A stretch of DNA of 64,000 nucleotides from Pseudoxanthomonas sp. SE1 (GTDB lineage Bacteria > Pseudomonadota > Gammaproteobacteria > Xanthomonadales > Xanthomonadaceae): contig NZ_CP113783.1 of the NCBI RefSeq assembly GCF_029542205.1, positions 3,525,001 to 3,589,000 of the forward strand, in the 5' to 3' direction. This document shows positions 52,572 to 61,447 of the stretch, piece by piece (position 1 is the first letter of the stretch; every line of letters begins with the position of its first letter). Both the position numbers and the translations under genes were made by a program. The notes beneath the pieces are model-generated. The model had not been told where the DNA came from. It saw nothing but the letters and a program-made list of their open reading frames with translations, and did no database searches.

Positions 52572-53828
52572 ATGTCGACCATTTCAGCTTGCTGCGCTAA
52601 GGCAGCGACCGAGATCGGGGCCTGGGGGGCCATCTCGCAGACACTGAACTCCTCGTTTGCAAGCGCATTCGTGTCAGCGCTCGCGGGCGCCGCATTTGGT
52701 GTTTGGGGCGCACAGAAACTCTCAGAAAGATCTGCGCGCAGGAGAGAGCTCTTGGAGGCTATGCGACAGACAAATGCAATTGTCGTGTTAGCAGCCACGA
52801 TCGCCAATCAAGCATTGGCGGTAAAGCGTCAACAAGTCGGACCACTGGCGGATAAGTTCTTTGCGGATCGAAAAGTTGCGGAAAACGCATTCGCAGCGCG
52901 CCCGACCGGAGCTCCTCCAACCGGGGTTCATTTCGTTGCCGAACTAACGAAGATAACGCCGCTGACGTTACCTACGGATGCGTTGAAGAACCTTGTATTC
53001 GGCTCTCAGCGCATGCCAGGGCAAGCACTAGCCCTTATTTCGATGGTTGATCAGTCTGCGAATGAGCTTGGAAATGCGATCTCAGTACGATCTGAGTTAA
53101 TTGATAATTTCAAGATCAGGAATCCAACAGACCCTACCTTTATCCAGGACTACTTTGGACTTAAGAGAGCCGATGGTCACACCGATGCCATGTATCACGA
53201 CGCCATGGACGCGATCGTCCAGTACACAAATGACATAGCCTTCTTCGCCGCTGAGCTTGCAGAGGCGCTGCAAGCGCACGGGAGGTTGGTACGGAACGAC
53301 CTGAAAAAATTGGCACCGACCGCTCCAGATGTGAACACGGTTGATTTCGCTGGGCCAAGGGCCTCTGGACTTCTTCCGCCACGCTCTGACTACGCGGCGT
53401 GGCTTTCAGGTATTCAGTCGAAAGGTCACTCAACGGAGAAGAGCATGTCCAAAGTCGATTGGAAGGATCACCAGCGCCGAGCAAACGAGTTGAGTGATGG
53501 GATAAGGCGCTATCTACTTGCGATCAACGCTGGCGGCATCGCCGTCATGTTTGCCCTGGCGGGGGCAATGCTGGAGAACGGAGTTCCGCCGCGTTGGGTC
53601 ATCGTTCCATCTTTACTCTTTGCATCCGGAGTTCTCTTCGTAGGAGTAAGCATGTTCCTCGCGCGAACGCGTGAGATTAGCCGTGAGGAAGCGGCAAGGA
53701 GTGAAGAGCAGCCGCCTTCGTTCTCCAAGTTCATGAAAAGCTCTCCCTACAACAAAGCTAGCCTGGCCGCATTCTTGGCAGCGGTTGTCGCAGGCCTGCG
53801 GGAACTGAGTGGAATTTTGCCTACATGA
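52572..53828 (+). CDS. Membrane-associated protein of unknown function in the SIR2-HerA island
   Basis: A 418-aa protein. A hydrophobic segment lies near residues 25-48 (SSFASAFVSALAGAAFGVWGAQ), then a long soluble helical region (about 50-305), then two helices near 320-345 and 350-370 (AINAGGIAVMFALAGAML; VIVPSLLFASGVLFVGVSMF), a short basic link and a last hydrophobic stretch. GGGGGAG precedes ATG 52572. Codon use and GC fit the island, not the chromosome. It is convergent with herA, 134 bases apart. No family is recognised; it may be a second defence module or an accessory factor. Confidence 0.7.
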   Translation: MSTISACCAKAATEIGAWGAISQTLNSSFASAFVSALAGAAFGVWGAQKLSERSARRRELLEAMRQTNAIVVLAATIANQALAVKRQQVGPLADKFFADRKVAENAFAARPTGAPPTGVHFVAELTKITPLTLPTDALKNLVFGSQRMPGQALALISMVDQSANELGNAISVRSELIDNFKIRNPTDPTFIQDYFGLKRADGHTDAMYHDAMDAIVQYTNDIAFFAAELAEALQAHGRLVRNDLKKLAPTAPDVNTVDFAGPRASGLLPPRSDYAAWLSGIQSKGHSTEKSMSKVDWKDHQRRANELSDGIRRYLLAINAGGIAVMFALAGAMLENGVPPRWVIVPSLLFASGVLFVGVSMFLARTREISREEAARSEEQPPSFSKFMKSSPYNKASLAAFLAAVVAGLRELSGILPT

Positions 53829-53962
53829 AAGGCTGAGTCATCACAGATCTAACATTGGGAGCAGCGGTGCGTGGACGCTGGAGAGTCCTCAAGATCTTCC
53901 GTTGATCCATAACCATCTTAGTTGCAAGAAGCGGTCGGCCCGACGGCAGCGGACTTAACAAG

Positions 53963-55744
53963 TCAGAGCAACCTCGGCCTCCACAAGCTCTCAAGATCGA
54001 CGTCATCGCTGTCCGGCCTCAGCTCCCGACCCATGGGATCTACCTGCAAAACAAGGGGAAGGTCGAAGGCAGTCCCTGTCGCCACACACGCGCCCTGAGA
54101 AAGGCTCGGGATGAGCCCCTTGGATAGTGAATCTAACGTGGTGATCGTGTTGTCGATCAGGAGAAGATCTCGATCATTGACTAATCTATGTATGAAGAAG
54201 TTGTGCAGCTGGGACACAATTGTTGGCGATATGTCAGCCGGCCTTTGACTTGACAGGGTGATGTAGAAGCCAAATTTTCTGCCTTCCTTCACGATCTCCT
54301 CGAACATCTCAAGCCGATAGTCCTTCCAGCTCTCCTGCTCTCTACTCGACTGCTGAGAAAGAATGTTATGAGCCTCATCAATGATGAGAGTGAATGTTCC
54401 ATCTGGAGGCTGCGCTACTCTGGCCCTATGAGCGCCGTAGTAGTGCTTCGCTACGAGCAGTGGAAGGATCTTCTTGACCGCGTTGCTACACCTCTTAAGG
54501 GATATTACGGTAACCGTTTGCTCCCCAACTTCTCCCCGAGCAACCTCTACGACCCTACTTAGCTCAGCAGAGACCGACTCGATCCTCTTAAGAAGAGGCT
54601 GGATGAAATCAAACTGAACATACCCATGCACAAGATCATTAACCAGCTGAAGGTTTGCCCTGATTTGCAGCTGCAAGAATGAATCTAGTTGACTGAGATC
54701 CATCGTTTCCACTGTTGCTGCAAGATGTGCGTCGTAATTTGCGCCATCCGAGTCGAAGTAGACACCTCCGTCTGGACGAAAGAACTTCGAAAATCCGGAA
54801 TGCCAACTGATTCTTTTCAGGGCATCTGAAACTTCGTTTGCACCCAGCAACCTTGCAATAGATCTCAACAAATCCAGCGACTCAGGCCTGGGGCGAGCGG
54901 CACACATCGCCTTTCTGAAAGAAGAGTGTGCGTATCTAGTGAGCGAATCTGCGTTGTTCGCATACCTCGCCCTGCCGAGGACCAATCTATTCAGGAATGG
55001 CTGCTGCGTATTGGGAGTTGCCTGGAAGAGAAGAGCCAATGTCTCCGCACTCCAGAATTCCGACTCTTGCAACTTGAACTTGTCCCCGTTGTCGACGCGA
55101 GTGTTCAAATCGTAGACCGTCTTGGATGCACGAGGAACCAACTGCGCTCCCGTGTACTCGCCATTGAAGTCGATTATTACGAACCTACTGACACCTTCTA
55201 TGGATGCGTACTTTTTCTCAAACAGCGCCGTGTAAAGCTTTGCCAGCGTGTTGGACTTCCCGCTACCCGTATTTCCGAAGATCCCGATGTGCGTATTGAA
55301 CAGGCGCCTCCAGGGCAGCCCCACTTCTATTCCTTCCTTAAGTAGTCTTCCTATTACCACCGCGACACCGGCGTCAGGCTTAGTGAAGATGGTCGAGATC
55401 TGCTCTTCATTAAGAAGCTGAGCCTGATCCTTGATCATGGGCATGAACTTTATGCCCTGAAGAAATTTCCCTGACTCAAAGTATCCGACCGGCCTTACAT
55501 CTACGCGCCTCGTGAAATCTACTCGTACGCCGTCTATCTCGGACTTTTTTTCGTCCAAGTACTCACCCTCGACCAAGCACACGATCTTTCGGAAGCCGCG
55601 CTGTATCGAGATGTACTCTCTTATCGATACGCCTTTGTACTGCTCCCCCTTGTAGAACAGAACTTCGCGATTGGACTCTTCAAATATCTTCAGAGATATT
55701 TTCGTTCCGTTTACTGCGACAACCTCACCAACTACGATCGTCAT
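53963..55744 (-). CDS. herA: HerA-family ATPase/helicase of a SIR2-HerA defence pair
   Basis: A 593-aa hexameric P-loop ATPase. N-terminal HAS-like barrel (residues 1-90; VGEVVAVNGTKISLKI), Walker A GNTGSGKS at 157-164, VIIDFNGEY at about 189-197, Walker B LIIDEAHN at 453-460 and the arginine-bearing SSQRPADIS at 498-506. In SIR2-HerA systems HerA assembles with SIR2 into a large complex needed for phage-triggered NAD+ loss. It starts two bases after the SIR2 stop, so they are one operon. AT-richer than the chromosome. Confidence 0.88.
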   Translation of the reverse strand: MTIVVGEVVAVNGTKISLKIFEESNREVLFYKGEQYKGVSIREYISIQRGFRKIVCLVEGEYLDEKKSEIDGVRVDFTRRVDVRPVGYFESGKFLQGIKFMPMIKDQAQLLNEEQISTIFTKPDAGVAVVIGRLLKEGIEVGLPWRRLFNTHIGIFGNTGSGKSNTLAKLYTALFEKKYASIEGVSRFVIIDFNGEYTGAQLVPRASKTVYDLNTRVDNGDKFKLQESEFWSAETLALLFQATPNTQQPFLNRLVLGRARYANNADSLTRYAHSSFRKAMCAARPRPESLDLLRSIARLLGANEVSDALKRISWHSGFSKFFRPDGGVYFDSDGANYDAHLAATVETMDLSQLDSFLQLQIRANLQLVNDLVHGYVQFDFIQPLLKRIESVSAELSRVVEVARGEVGEQTVTVISLKRCSNAVKKILPLLVAKHYYGAHRARVAQPPDGTFTLIIDEAHNILSQQSSREQESWKDYRLEMFEEIVKEGRKFGFYITLSSQRPADISPTIVSQLHNFFIHRLVNDRDLLLIDNTITTLDSLSKGLIPSLSQGACVATGTAFDLPLVLQVDPMGRELRPDSDDVDLESLWRPRLL

Positions 55745-55746
55745 CG

Positions 55747-56898
55747 TCAGCCCCTCAAACTCTGCTCTGGCGCCGCGACCTCTGCACCTACCTGCTTAAG
55801 CGAGAGAACTGATTCATTGAACGCAGTGAAGGTGAGTTTCTTTCCGTCCGGAAGAAGAATGAATCGGACGTTCGGATGCATGCCTAGAATTGGCGCTAGA
55901 CGGTTATATTCCGCCTCGTCAAAGCAACACACATAGACCTGTAGCTTCGGGTTCGACAATGATCTCTTGACGAGATTCAGTATGTGCTCGTCAGCGAAGG
56001 AGAATCCAAAGGTGATAAGAACCGAGTTCGGCCTCTCTAGCTCGTAGCTAAGCATCCTGAGCATTTGATAGTAGTGCTCTTCAAACACAGTCTCATGAAA
56101 CTTCCACTTCGTGGGATTTACGATCGGGAGCTTCTTATACTCCCGCATGAATTCTTCGGTTTCATCTTCCTCAAATTCCGGCGCAACAAGGTCGTCCGAA
56201 CTTAGCTCGTCGTCCATCAGCGATGTTGAGAACGGCCGTAGGCGCTCAAGTAGGCCTTCGCCAAGCACGGGTCCCGGAAGCTTGTTTCGATAGTCAACTA
56301 GGATCGACTGATCTCGTCTTCTCCAATGTACCGAACCATGAATGTGGACAAGATTGATTTGAGGGATTGAAACCATTTCTCTTTCAAAGATTCCGGTCTG
56401 CGAGGTGATCGTACTGAAGTTCTTTGCCTGCAAGCGCCTGGTCTGAAACCCACTCGTTCCGTCGTTGAGTAGAAATTCAATCACGCCGCTCTCTATCAGT
56501 TCGTCAGCCACGATCGATATGCACGGATCATAGTTCGTTGTAAACACATTGCACCTCCTGTCAGGACTCCTCCTCATCGACAGGACGTGAAATATTGTGA
56601 GCAGTAGCTTCTTGTAGTTCGCTAGCACTAACTCCTTATCTACGTCACCCTGAATGTCGGCACGCGATAGTGTCATCGCTGGTAGCACACATTCTTTGTA
56701 GTAGTGCATGAACAGTGCGGAGAGCTTTGCATCATCTTCGCCGAAGCTTGTCGCGAGGGTTTCGATGGTGCACGTCTCATCGAGCTCATCTTTGATGGAT
56801 AGAGCAAGGGTTGGTAGGACTCCAAAAGAGGCTCCTGAGCCAATCAAGAAGCTCAAGTTCTTGTCGTAGACGGCAGCAAGCTTTATCTCTCGATCCAT
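55747..56898 (-). CDS. sir2: SIR2-domain NADase of a SIR2-HerA (Nezha-like) defence pair
   Basis: A 383-aa SIR2-family protein. NAD-binding FLIGSGAS (17-24), catalytic Asn in TTNYD (N122) and catalytic His in HIHGS (H187) are present; GFSFADEHI (297-305) matches the usual C-terminal motif. No zinc cysteines of deacetylase sirtuins, as expected for NAD+-hydrolysing effectors. AAGGAG abuts the first ATG (56904), so the second (56898), six bases after it, is chosen. It forms an operon with herA. Phage defence is inferred from the gene pair, not from this locus. Confidence 0.88.
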   Translation of the reverse strand: MDREIKLAAVYDKNLSFLIGSGASFGVLPTLALSIKDELDETCTIETLATSFGEDDAKLSALFMHYYKECVLPAMTLSRADIQGDVDKELVLANYKKLLLTIFHVLSMRRSPDRRCNVFTTNYDPCISIVADELIESGVIEFLLNDGTSGFQTRRLQAKNFSTITSQTGIFEREMVSIPQINLVHIHGSVHWRRRDQSILVDYRNKLPGPVLGEGLLERLRPFSTSLMDDELSSDDLVAPEFEEDETEEFMREYKKLPIVNPTKWKFHETVFEEHYYQMLRMLSYELERPNSVLITFGFSFADEHILNLVKRSLSNPKLQVYVCCFDEAEYNRLAPILGMHPNVRFILLPDGKKLTFTAFNESVLSLKQVGAEVAAPEQSLRG

Positions 56899-56946
56899 GC
56901 GCATCTCCTTGCACTAGGGCATTCGCCTTTGGCGGCTTTGCAAAAG

Positions 56947-56970
56947 AAAAGGGGCTCTCGCGAGCCCCTT
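56947..56970 (-). terminator. Terminator of the nrdJb transcript
   Basis: Stem AAGGGGCT/AGCCCCTT around CTCGCGAG (56949-56970), followed on the minus strand by TTCTTTTG. It separates the ribonucleotide reductase genes from the SIR2-HerA operon. Confidence 0.85.
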
Positions 56971-57012
56971 CGTAGATTCTGACGACCTCTTATAAGAGGA
57001 TTGAGTCATGCA

Positions 57013-57846
57013 TCACCCGCACTTCGAATAACCACAGTTCAAACACGTCGCACACCCGTCCATGATGACGAGGGCCTTGGTGCTGCACTTGTGGCAGAGC
57101 GTGGCGGAGGGCGGGAAGCTGGCGCCATCGCCGGTCACGGCGATGTCTTCCGAAGAGCCAGGGACCGCGCTGCCCCCATCTGCCCTTCGGGCATCTTCCC
57201 CCGCGATGGCGGGGGAAGAGGGAGTTGCGCTTACGTCAGCGTTTTTTTTTGCGCGGTCTTCGTACTGCTTGCGCTTCTCGGCCAGGATGGCGCGCTGGTG
57301 CGCGCTTATTTCCGGGTCGTGGATCAGGCCGATCGACTTCATGTGCTCTTCCACGATGGCGCCCAGCTCGGCCACCAGCGACGGCATGTACACGCCACCG
57401 GCCTTGAAGTAGCCACCGCGCGGATCGAACACGGCCTTCATCTCGTCCACCAGGAACGTCACGTCGCCGCCCTTGCGGAACACCGCGCTCATGATGCGCG
57501 TCAGCGCCACGATCCACTGGAAGTGCTCCATGGACTTGCTGTTGACGAAGATCTCGAACGGACGGCGCAACTCATGCTCCGTGCCCGCGTTCAACACGAT
57601 GTCGTTGATGGTCACGTACATGGCGTGCTCCACCAGCGGCGACTTGATCTTGTAGGTGCTGCCGATGAGGACTTCCGGGCGCTCGATGCGCTCGTGCATC
57701 TGGATGATGTTGTCCTGCGGCGTTTCCTTTTCCACCGTCTCGCGCGCCACCGACGCCGTGGGAATCAGCGCAGCGGCTTCGCGCGCCTTGTCTTCCGGGG
57801 TGAGCACGCTGTAGCCCTTGATTTTCTTGTCGATCTTGACGGCCAT
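57013..57846 (-). CDS. nrdJb: B12-dependent ribonucleotide reductase, C-terminal subunit (NrdJb)
   Basis: The C-terminal part of a split class II ribonucleotide reductase, as in Pseudomonas NrdJb. It has the TSCPD-type domain (SPLVEHAMYVTINDIVLNAGTEHELRRPFEIFVNSKSMEHFQW) and the C-terminal redox tail with CHKC and CATCLNCGYSKCG, which should re-reduce the NrdJa active site. At 277 aa it is longer than usual: about 40 residues before the tail are encoded by an inserted palindromic repeat. A run of nine A (minus strand) encodes KKN just upstream of the insert. Confidence 0.85.
   Translation of the reverse strand: MAVKIDKKIKGYSVLTPEDKAREAAALIPTASVARETVEKETPQDNIIQMHERIERPEVLIGSTYKIKSPLVEHAMYVTINDIVLNAGTEHELRRPFEIFVNSKSMEHFQWIVALTRIMSAVFRKGGDVTFLVDEMKAVFDPRGGYFKAGGVYMPSLVAELGAIVEEHMKSIGLIHDPEISAHQRAILAEKRKQYEDRAKKNADVSATPSSPAIAGEDARRADGGSAVPGSSEDIAVTGDGASFPPSATLCHKCSTKALVIMDGCATCLNCGYSKCG
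57181..57219. repeat. Palindromic repeat inserted in the nrdJb reading frame
   Basis: TGCCC/GGGCA (57181-57193) is followed by TCTTCCCCCGC/GCGGGGGAAGA (57194-57219, 11-bp stem). The same kind of stem is present between genes at 58670-58690 and in the CCCCTCTCCC elements. Here it is translated in frame as part of nrdJb. Confidence 0.8.
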
Positions 57847-57964
57847 GACGGTGGAATCCTGTTCGTGTTCTGAAAGTTGTCATCGATGGGCGGGGCCTGG
57901 CCTTCCGGGCCGGCGACCGCCCCAACCCTCCCCCGGACCCGGGGGAGGAGGGGTGCATCAGGTC

Positions 57965-58555
57965 TTACTTACGGGCCGCTTTTTTTGCTGCTTTCTTTGC
58001 GGCTTTCTTCGGGGCTGCCTTGCGGACGGCTTTCTTGGCCGCCTTCTTGGGCGCGGCTTTCTTCGCCGCTTTCTTCACGGGCGCCTTGCGGGCGACCTTC
58101 TTTGCTGCCTTCTTCACCGACTTTTTGGCGACGGCCTTCTTGGCCGTGGCTTTCTTGGCGACCTTCTTGGCGGCCTTCTTCACCGTCTTCTTGGCGGTGG
58201 CCTTCTTGGCGGTCTTCTTCGTCGCCTTCTTGGCGGCCTTCTTGCCGGTCACCTTCTTCTGCAGGCTGGCGGCTTCGGCCTTGGCGGCGGTACTGGCGGC
58301 GGCCAGCTTCTTCTTCGCCTTGGCAACGGTCTTCTTCACCGCCTTGGTGGCCTTGTCGGTGCGCTTGGCCACGGCCTTCTTCGCCTTGGCGATATCGGCG
58401 GTGACCGTCTTGCGCGCCTTCTTGGCCGCCTTCTTGGCCTTGGCGACCGTTTCGCTGGCGGTGGAGGCCACCGCTTCGCCGATGCCTGCCACTGTCTCCT
58501 TCACGCTCTCGGCGGCGCCGGAGAGCGTCGCCGTGACACCATTACCGTTGCTCAT
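57965..58555 (-). CDS. Histone H1-like, Lys/Ala-rich DNA-binding protein
   Basis: A 196-aa basic protein. Residues 1-40 form an Ala-rich helix without excess charge; the remainder is dominated by KKAAKK, KKTVKK, KKAAPKK and similar short repeats, like AlgP and bacterial H1-type proteins that bind DNA nonspecifically. TAAGGAGGGCAGC before ATG 58555 is a very strong ribosome site, so high expression is likely. It lies between nrdJa and nrdJb on the same strand. Confidence 0.87.
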   Translation of the reverse strand: MSNGNGVTATLSGAAESVKETVAGIGEAVASTASETVAKAKKAAKKARKTVTADIAKAKKAVAKRTDKATKAVKKTVAKAKKKLAAASTAAKAEAASLQKKVTGKKAAKKATKKTAKKATAKKTVKKAAKKVAKKATAKKAVAKKSVKKAAKKVARKAPVKKAAKKAAPKKAAKKAVRKAAPKKAAKKAAKKAARK

Positions 58556-58659
58556 GCTGCCCTCCTTAGTGGGCGAGGTTAGTGACGCTGCCGATGCTAT
58601 ACCCGATTGCGCGGGGTGGAACGGTGAAGCGGGTGAATCGGTGGTTCAACTTCCCGGGT

Positions 58660-58993
58660 GAGCCCCTTCCCCCGCGTGCGGGGGAAGGTCGGGATGGGGG
58701 CGCTTTTCGCGAAGAGCCAAAGCAACTCGCTGCGCTCGCTCCCCTCTCCCGCCCCTTCGGGGCACCCTCTCCCGCGAGGGGAGAGGGGTAACGCGATGCT
58801 GCTTTCCTTCGCTCCTTTCCTGATGGACAGGGAGAGGAGTACCGCTTTGTTTCTTCCCTTCTCCCCTTGTGGGAGAAGGTGGCCGAAGGCCGGAAGAGGG
58901 GCCGCTTTTCGCTGGGAGCAACAGCAACTCGCTGCGCTCGCTCCCCCTCTCCCGCCCCTTCGGGGCACCCTCTCCCGCGAGGGGAGAGGGGTC
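58660..58993. repeat. Two-copy block of CCCCTCTCCC palindromes
   Basis: A segment starting CAACTCGCTGCGCTCGCTCC and ending in the palindrome CCCTCTCCCGCGAGGGGAGAGGGG appears twice (about 58726-58790 and 58928-58993) with near-identical sequence. Further palindromes CCTTCCCCCGC/GCGGGGGAAGG (58667-58689) and CTTCTCCCC/GGGAGAAGG lie between. The gap 58556-58998 holds no gene; the histone-like promoter must be in it. Confidence 0.82.
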
Positions 58994-58998
58994 AAACA

Positions 58999-61149
58999 TC
59001 AGAACTTGCCGTAATACCCTTCCTTCAACGCATCGAACAGGTTGGCGGCGGTGTGCATTTCGCCGTCGTACTCGATCTGCTCGTTGCCCTTCACTTCGAT
59101 GACGTTGCCGTCTTCCAGCTCGAAGCGGTAGGTGGTGTTCTCCAGGTCGGCTTCCTTCACCAGCACGCCCTGGAAGGCGGCCGGGTTGAAGCGGAACGTG
59201 GTGCAGCCCTTCAGGCCCTGCTGGTGAGCGTAGCGGTAGATGTCCTTGAACTGCTCGTACGGGTAGTCCGTGGGCACATTGGCGGTCTTGGAGATGGAGC
59301 TGTCCACCCACTTCTGCGCGGCGGCCTGCACGTCGACGTGCTCCTTCGGGCTGATGTCGTCGGCGGCGATGAAGTACTCCGGCAGCTTGGCGTCGGCGTC
59401 GTCCGAGAACGGCATGGCCTTGGGATTGACCAGTTCGCGGTAGGCCAGCAGCTCGTACGACCAGACGTCGACCTTTTCCTTGGACTTCTTGCCTTCGCGG
59501 ATCACGTTGCGGCTGTAGTGGTGCGCGAACGAGGGCTCGATGCCGTTGGAGGCGTTGTTGGCCAGCGACAGGCTGATGGTGCCGGTGGGCGCGATGGAGC
59601 TGTGGTGGGTGAAGCGGCTGCCGACTTCGGCCAGCTCGTCCACCAGGTCGGGGGCGACGCTGGCCACGCGCTGCATGTAGCGGCTGTACTTGGCGTGCAG
59701 CACCTTGCCGGGGATCTCCTGGCCGACCTTCCAGCCGTCCTTCGCCATTTCCGGGCGCTGGCGCAGCATGGCGGCGGTGACGGTGAACAGCTCGTCCATG
59801 ATGGGCGCGGCGCCCTTTTCCTTCGCCAGGGCCAGGCCCATTTCCCAGCCGGCCACGGCCATCTCGCGGGCGATGGCCTCGGTGAACTCGCAGGAGGCCG
59901 GGCTGCCGTACTTGTGCTTGAGCATGGTCAGCGTGCTGCCCAGGCCCAGGAAACCCATGCCGTGGCGGCGCTTGCGCAGGATCTCGGCGCGCTGCTGTTC
60001 CAGCGGCAGGCCGTTCACTTCGACCACGTTGTCGAGCATGCGGGTGAACACGCGCACGACTTCCTTGTATTCCTCCCAGTCGAAGCGCGCCTGGTCGGTA
60101 AAGGGGTCGCGCACGAAGGTGGTCAGGTTGACCGAGCCCAGCAGGCAGGCGCCGTAGGGCGGCAGGGGCTGTTCGCCGCACGGGTTGGTGGCGCGGATGG
60201 TTTCGCACCACCAGTTGTTGTTCATCTCGTTGACGCGGTCGATCAGGATGAAACCCGGCTCGGCGTAGTCGTACGTGGACACCATGATCATGTCCCACAG
60301 GTGGCGCGCGCGGATGTGGCCGTAGATCTTGCAGGCCACCAGACCGTCGTCGCGGACGATGTAGTTCTTGTGGGTGGGCCACTCGCGCCAGACGACCTGG
60401 GCGGCGTCCTCGACGTCGATGTCGCCCTTCTCCTTGATGTTCACCGGGAACACCAGCGGCCAGTCGGCGTCGGTGTCCACGGCTTCCATGAAGCCGTCGG
60501 TGATCAGCAGGGACAGGTTGAACTGGCGCAGGCGGCCGTCTTCGCGCTTGGCGCGGATGAAGTCCTTGACGTCCGGGTGGGAGATTTCGAACGTGCCCAT
60601 CTGCGCGCCACGGCGGCCACCGGCGGAGGACACGGTGAAGCACATCTTGTCGTAGATATCCATGAAGGACATCGGGCCGGAGGTGTACGCACCGGCGCCG
60701 GCGACGAAGGCGCCCTTGGGGCGCAGCGTGCTGAACTCGTAGCCGATGCCGCAGCCGGCCTTGAGGGTCAGGCCGGCTTCGTGGACCTTGTCCAGGATGC
60801 CGTCCATCGAGTCCTCGATGGTGCCGGACACGGTGCAGTTGATGGTGCTGGTGGCCGGCTTGTGCTGCTGGGCGCCGGCGTTGGAGGTGATGCGGCCGGC
60901 GGGAATGGCCCCGCGGCGCAGCGCCCACACGAAGCGCTCGTACCAGTAGGCGCGCTTTTCCGGGGTGGCTTCGGCGTCGGCCAGGGCACGGGCCACGCGC
61001 TGGTAGGTGCCATCGATGTCGGCGTCCAGGGCGTCGCCCTGCTTCGTCTTCAGCCGGTACTTCTTGTCCCAGATGTCCTGGGATGCCGGTTGCATGGGAA
61101 TCAGGGCAGGCTGTTCCGTCTTGACCGCCTCAAGGCGCACCGTACTCAT
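58999..61149 (-). CDS. nrdJa: Adenosylcobalamin-dependent ribonucleotide reductase, catalytic subunit (NrdJa)
   Basis: Class II ribonucleotide reductase reducing ribonucleotides to deoxyribonucleotides with adenosylcobalamin, oxygen-independent. It has 716 aa. Visible are the first active-site cysteine in TSTINCTVSGTI, the catalytic NPCGEQPLPPYGACLLGSVNLT (thiyl Cys and Glu), SSIAPTGTISLSL and the C-terminal end LKEGYYGKF. The redox tail is on nrdJb, 1.1 kb downstream, with a histone-like gene between. AGGAGA lies 11 bases before ATG 61149. NrdR-type boxes lie upstream. Confidence 0.93.
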   Translation of the reverse strand: MSTVRLEAVKTEQPALIPMQPASQDIWDKKYRLKTKQGDALDADIDGTYQRVARALADAEATPEKRAYWYERFVWALRRGAIPAGRITSNAGAQQHKPATSTINCTVSGTIEDSMDGILDKVHEAGLTLKAGCGIGYEFSTLRPKGAFVAGAGAYTSGPMSFMDIYDKMCFTVSSAGGRRGAQMGTFEISHPDVKDFIRAKREDGRLRQFNLSLLITDGFMEAVDTDADWPLVFPVNIKEKGDIDVEDAAQVVWREWPTHKNYIVRDDGLVACKIYGHIRARHLWDMIMVSTYDYAEPGFILIDRVNEMNNNWWCETIRATNPCGEQPLPPYGACLLGSVNLTTFVRDPFTDQARFDWEEYKEVVRVFTRMLDNVVEVNGLPLEQQRAEILRKRRHGMGFLGLGSTLTMLKHKYGSPASCEFTEAIAREMAVAGWEMGLALAKEKGAAPIMDELFTVTAAMLRQRPEMAKDGWKVGQEIPGKVLHAKYSRYMQRVASVAPDLVDELAEVGSRFTHHSSIAPTGTISLSLANNASNGIEPSFAHHYSRNVIREGKKSKEKVDVWSYELLAYRELVNPKAMPFSDDADAKLPEYFIAADDISPKEHVDVQAAAQKWVDSSISKTANVPTDYPYEQFKDIYRYAHQQGLKGCTTFRFNPAAFQGVLVKEADLENTTYRFELEDGNVIEVKGNEQIEYDGEMHTAANLFDALKEGYYGKF

Positions 61150-61400
61150 GGTTGTGTTGTTCTCCTGAAAACGACTGGAACTATTCAATGGCTGTGGCGG
61201 ACGGACCAAGGCCCGCCCCGGTGTTTCATCACGGACCCGGACGGCAGGGACGACGCTGCGGGCGGCTGCAGAAGCTGCGCCGCGCCGGTGGCCGGATTGT
61301 GGAAGTGGGACCTGCCGTTGCCATGGTGCCCACTGCTTCCCTCGCCCTCATGCGCCAATCCCCAAAGGCGCCCGATTTCCCAAGCGTAAAGCCCGAAAAA

Positions 61401-61447
61401 ACACCAGTGCTTGGGTCCGCTTCGTGCTGGACCGCAACATCTTGTGT
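61401..61447 (-). promoter_or_regulatory. Pair of NrdR-like boxes upstream of nrdJa
   Basis: On the minus strand ACACAAGATGTTGCGG (61447-61432) and ACCCAAGCACTGGTGT (61416-61401) match about 12 and 10 of 16 positions of the NrdR-box consensus as I recall it, and their starts are exactly 31 bp apart, the three-turn spacing known for NrdR sites. They lie about 250 bases before the nrdJa ATG. Repression by NrdR when dATP is plentiful is the expected role. Confidence 0.6.

Noticed and set aside
52430..56990. Direct repeats or att sites flanking the low-GC island.
   Set aside because: No convincing direct repeat, tRNA end or integrase could be found by eye.
58646..60928. A long frame on the same strand as nrdJa in another phase.
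   Set aside because: Arg/Pro/His-rich shadow; nrdJa has intact catalytic motifs.
61150..61400. Cobalamin riboswitch in the nrdJa leader.
   Set aside because: No GCCACTG B12 box or other conserved riboswitch segment was found on the minus strand.
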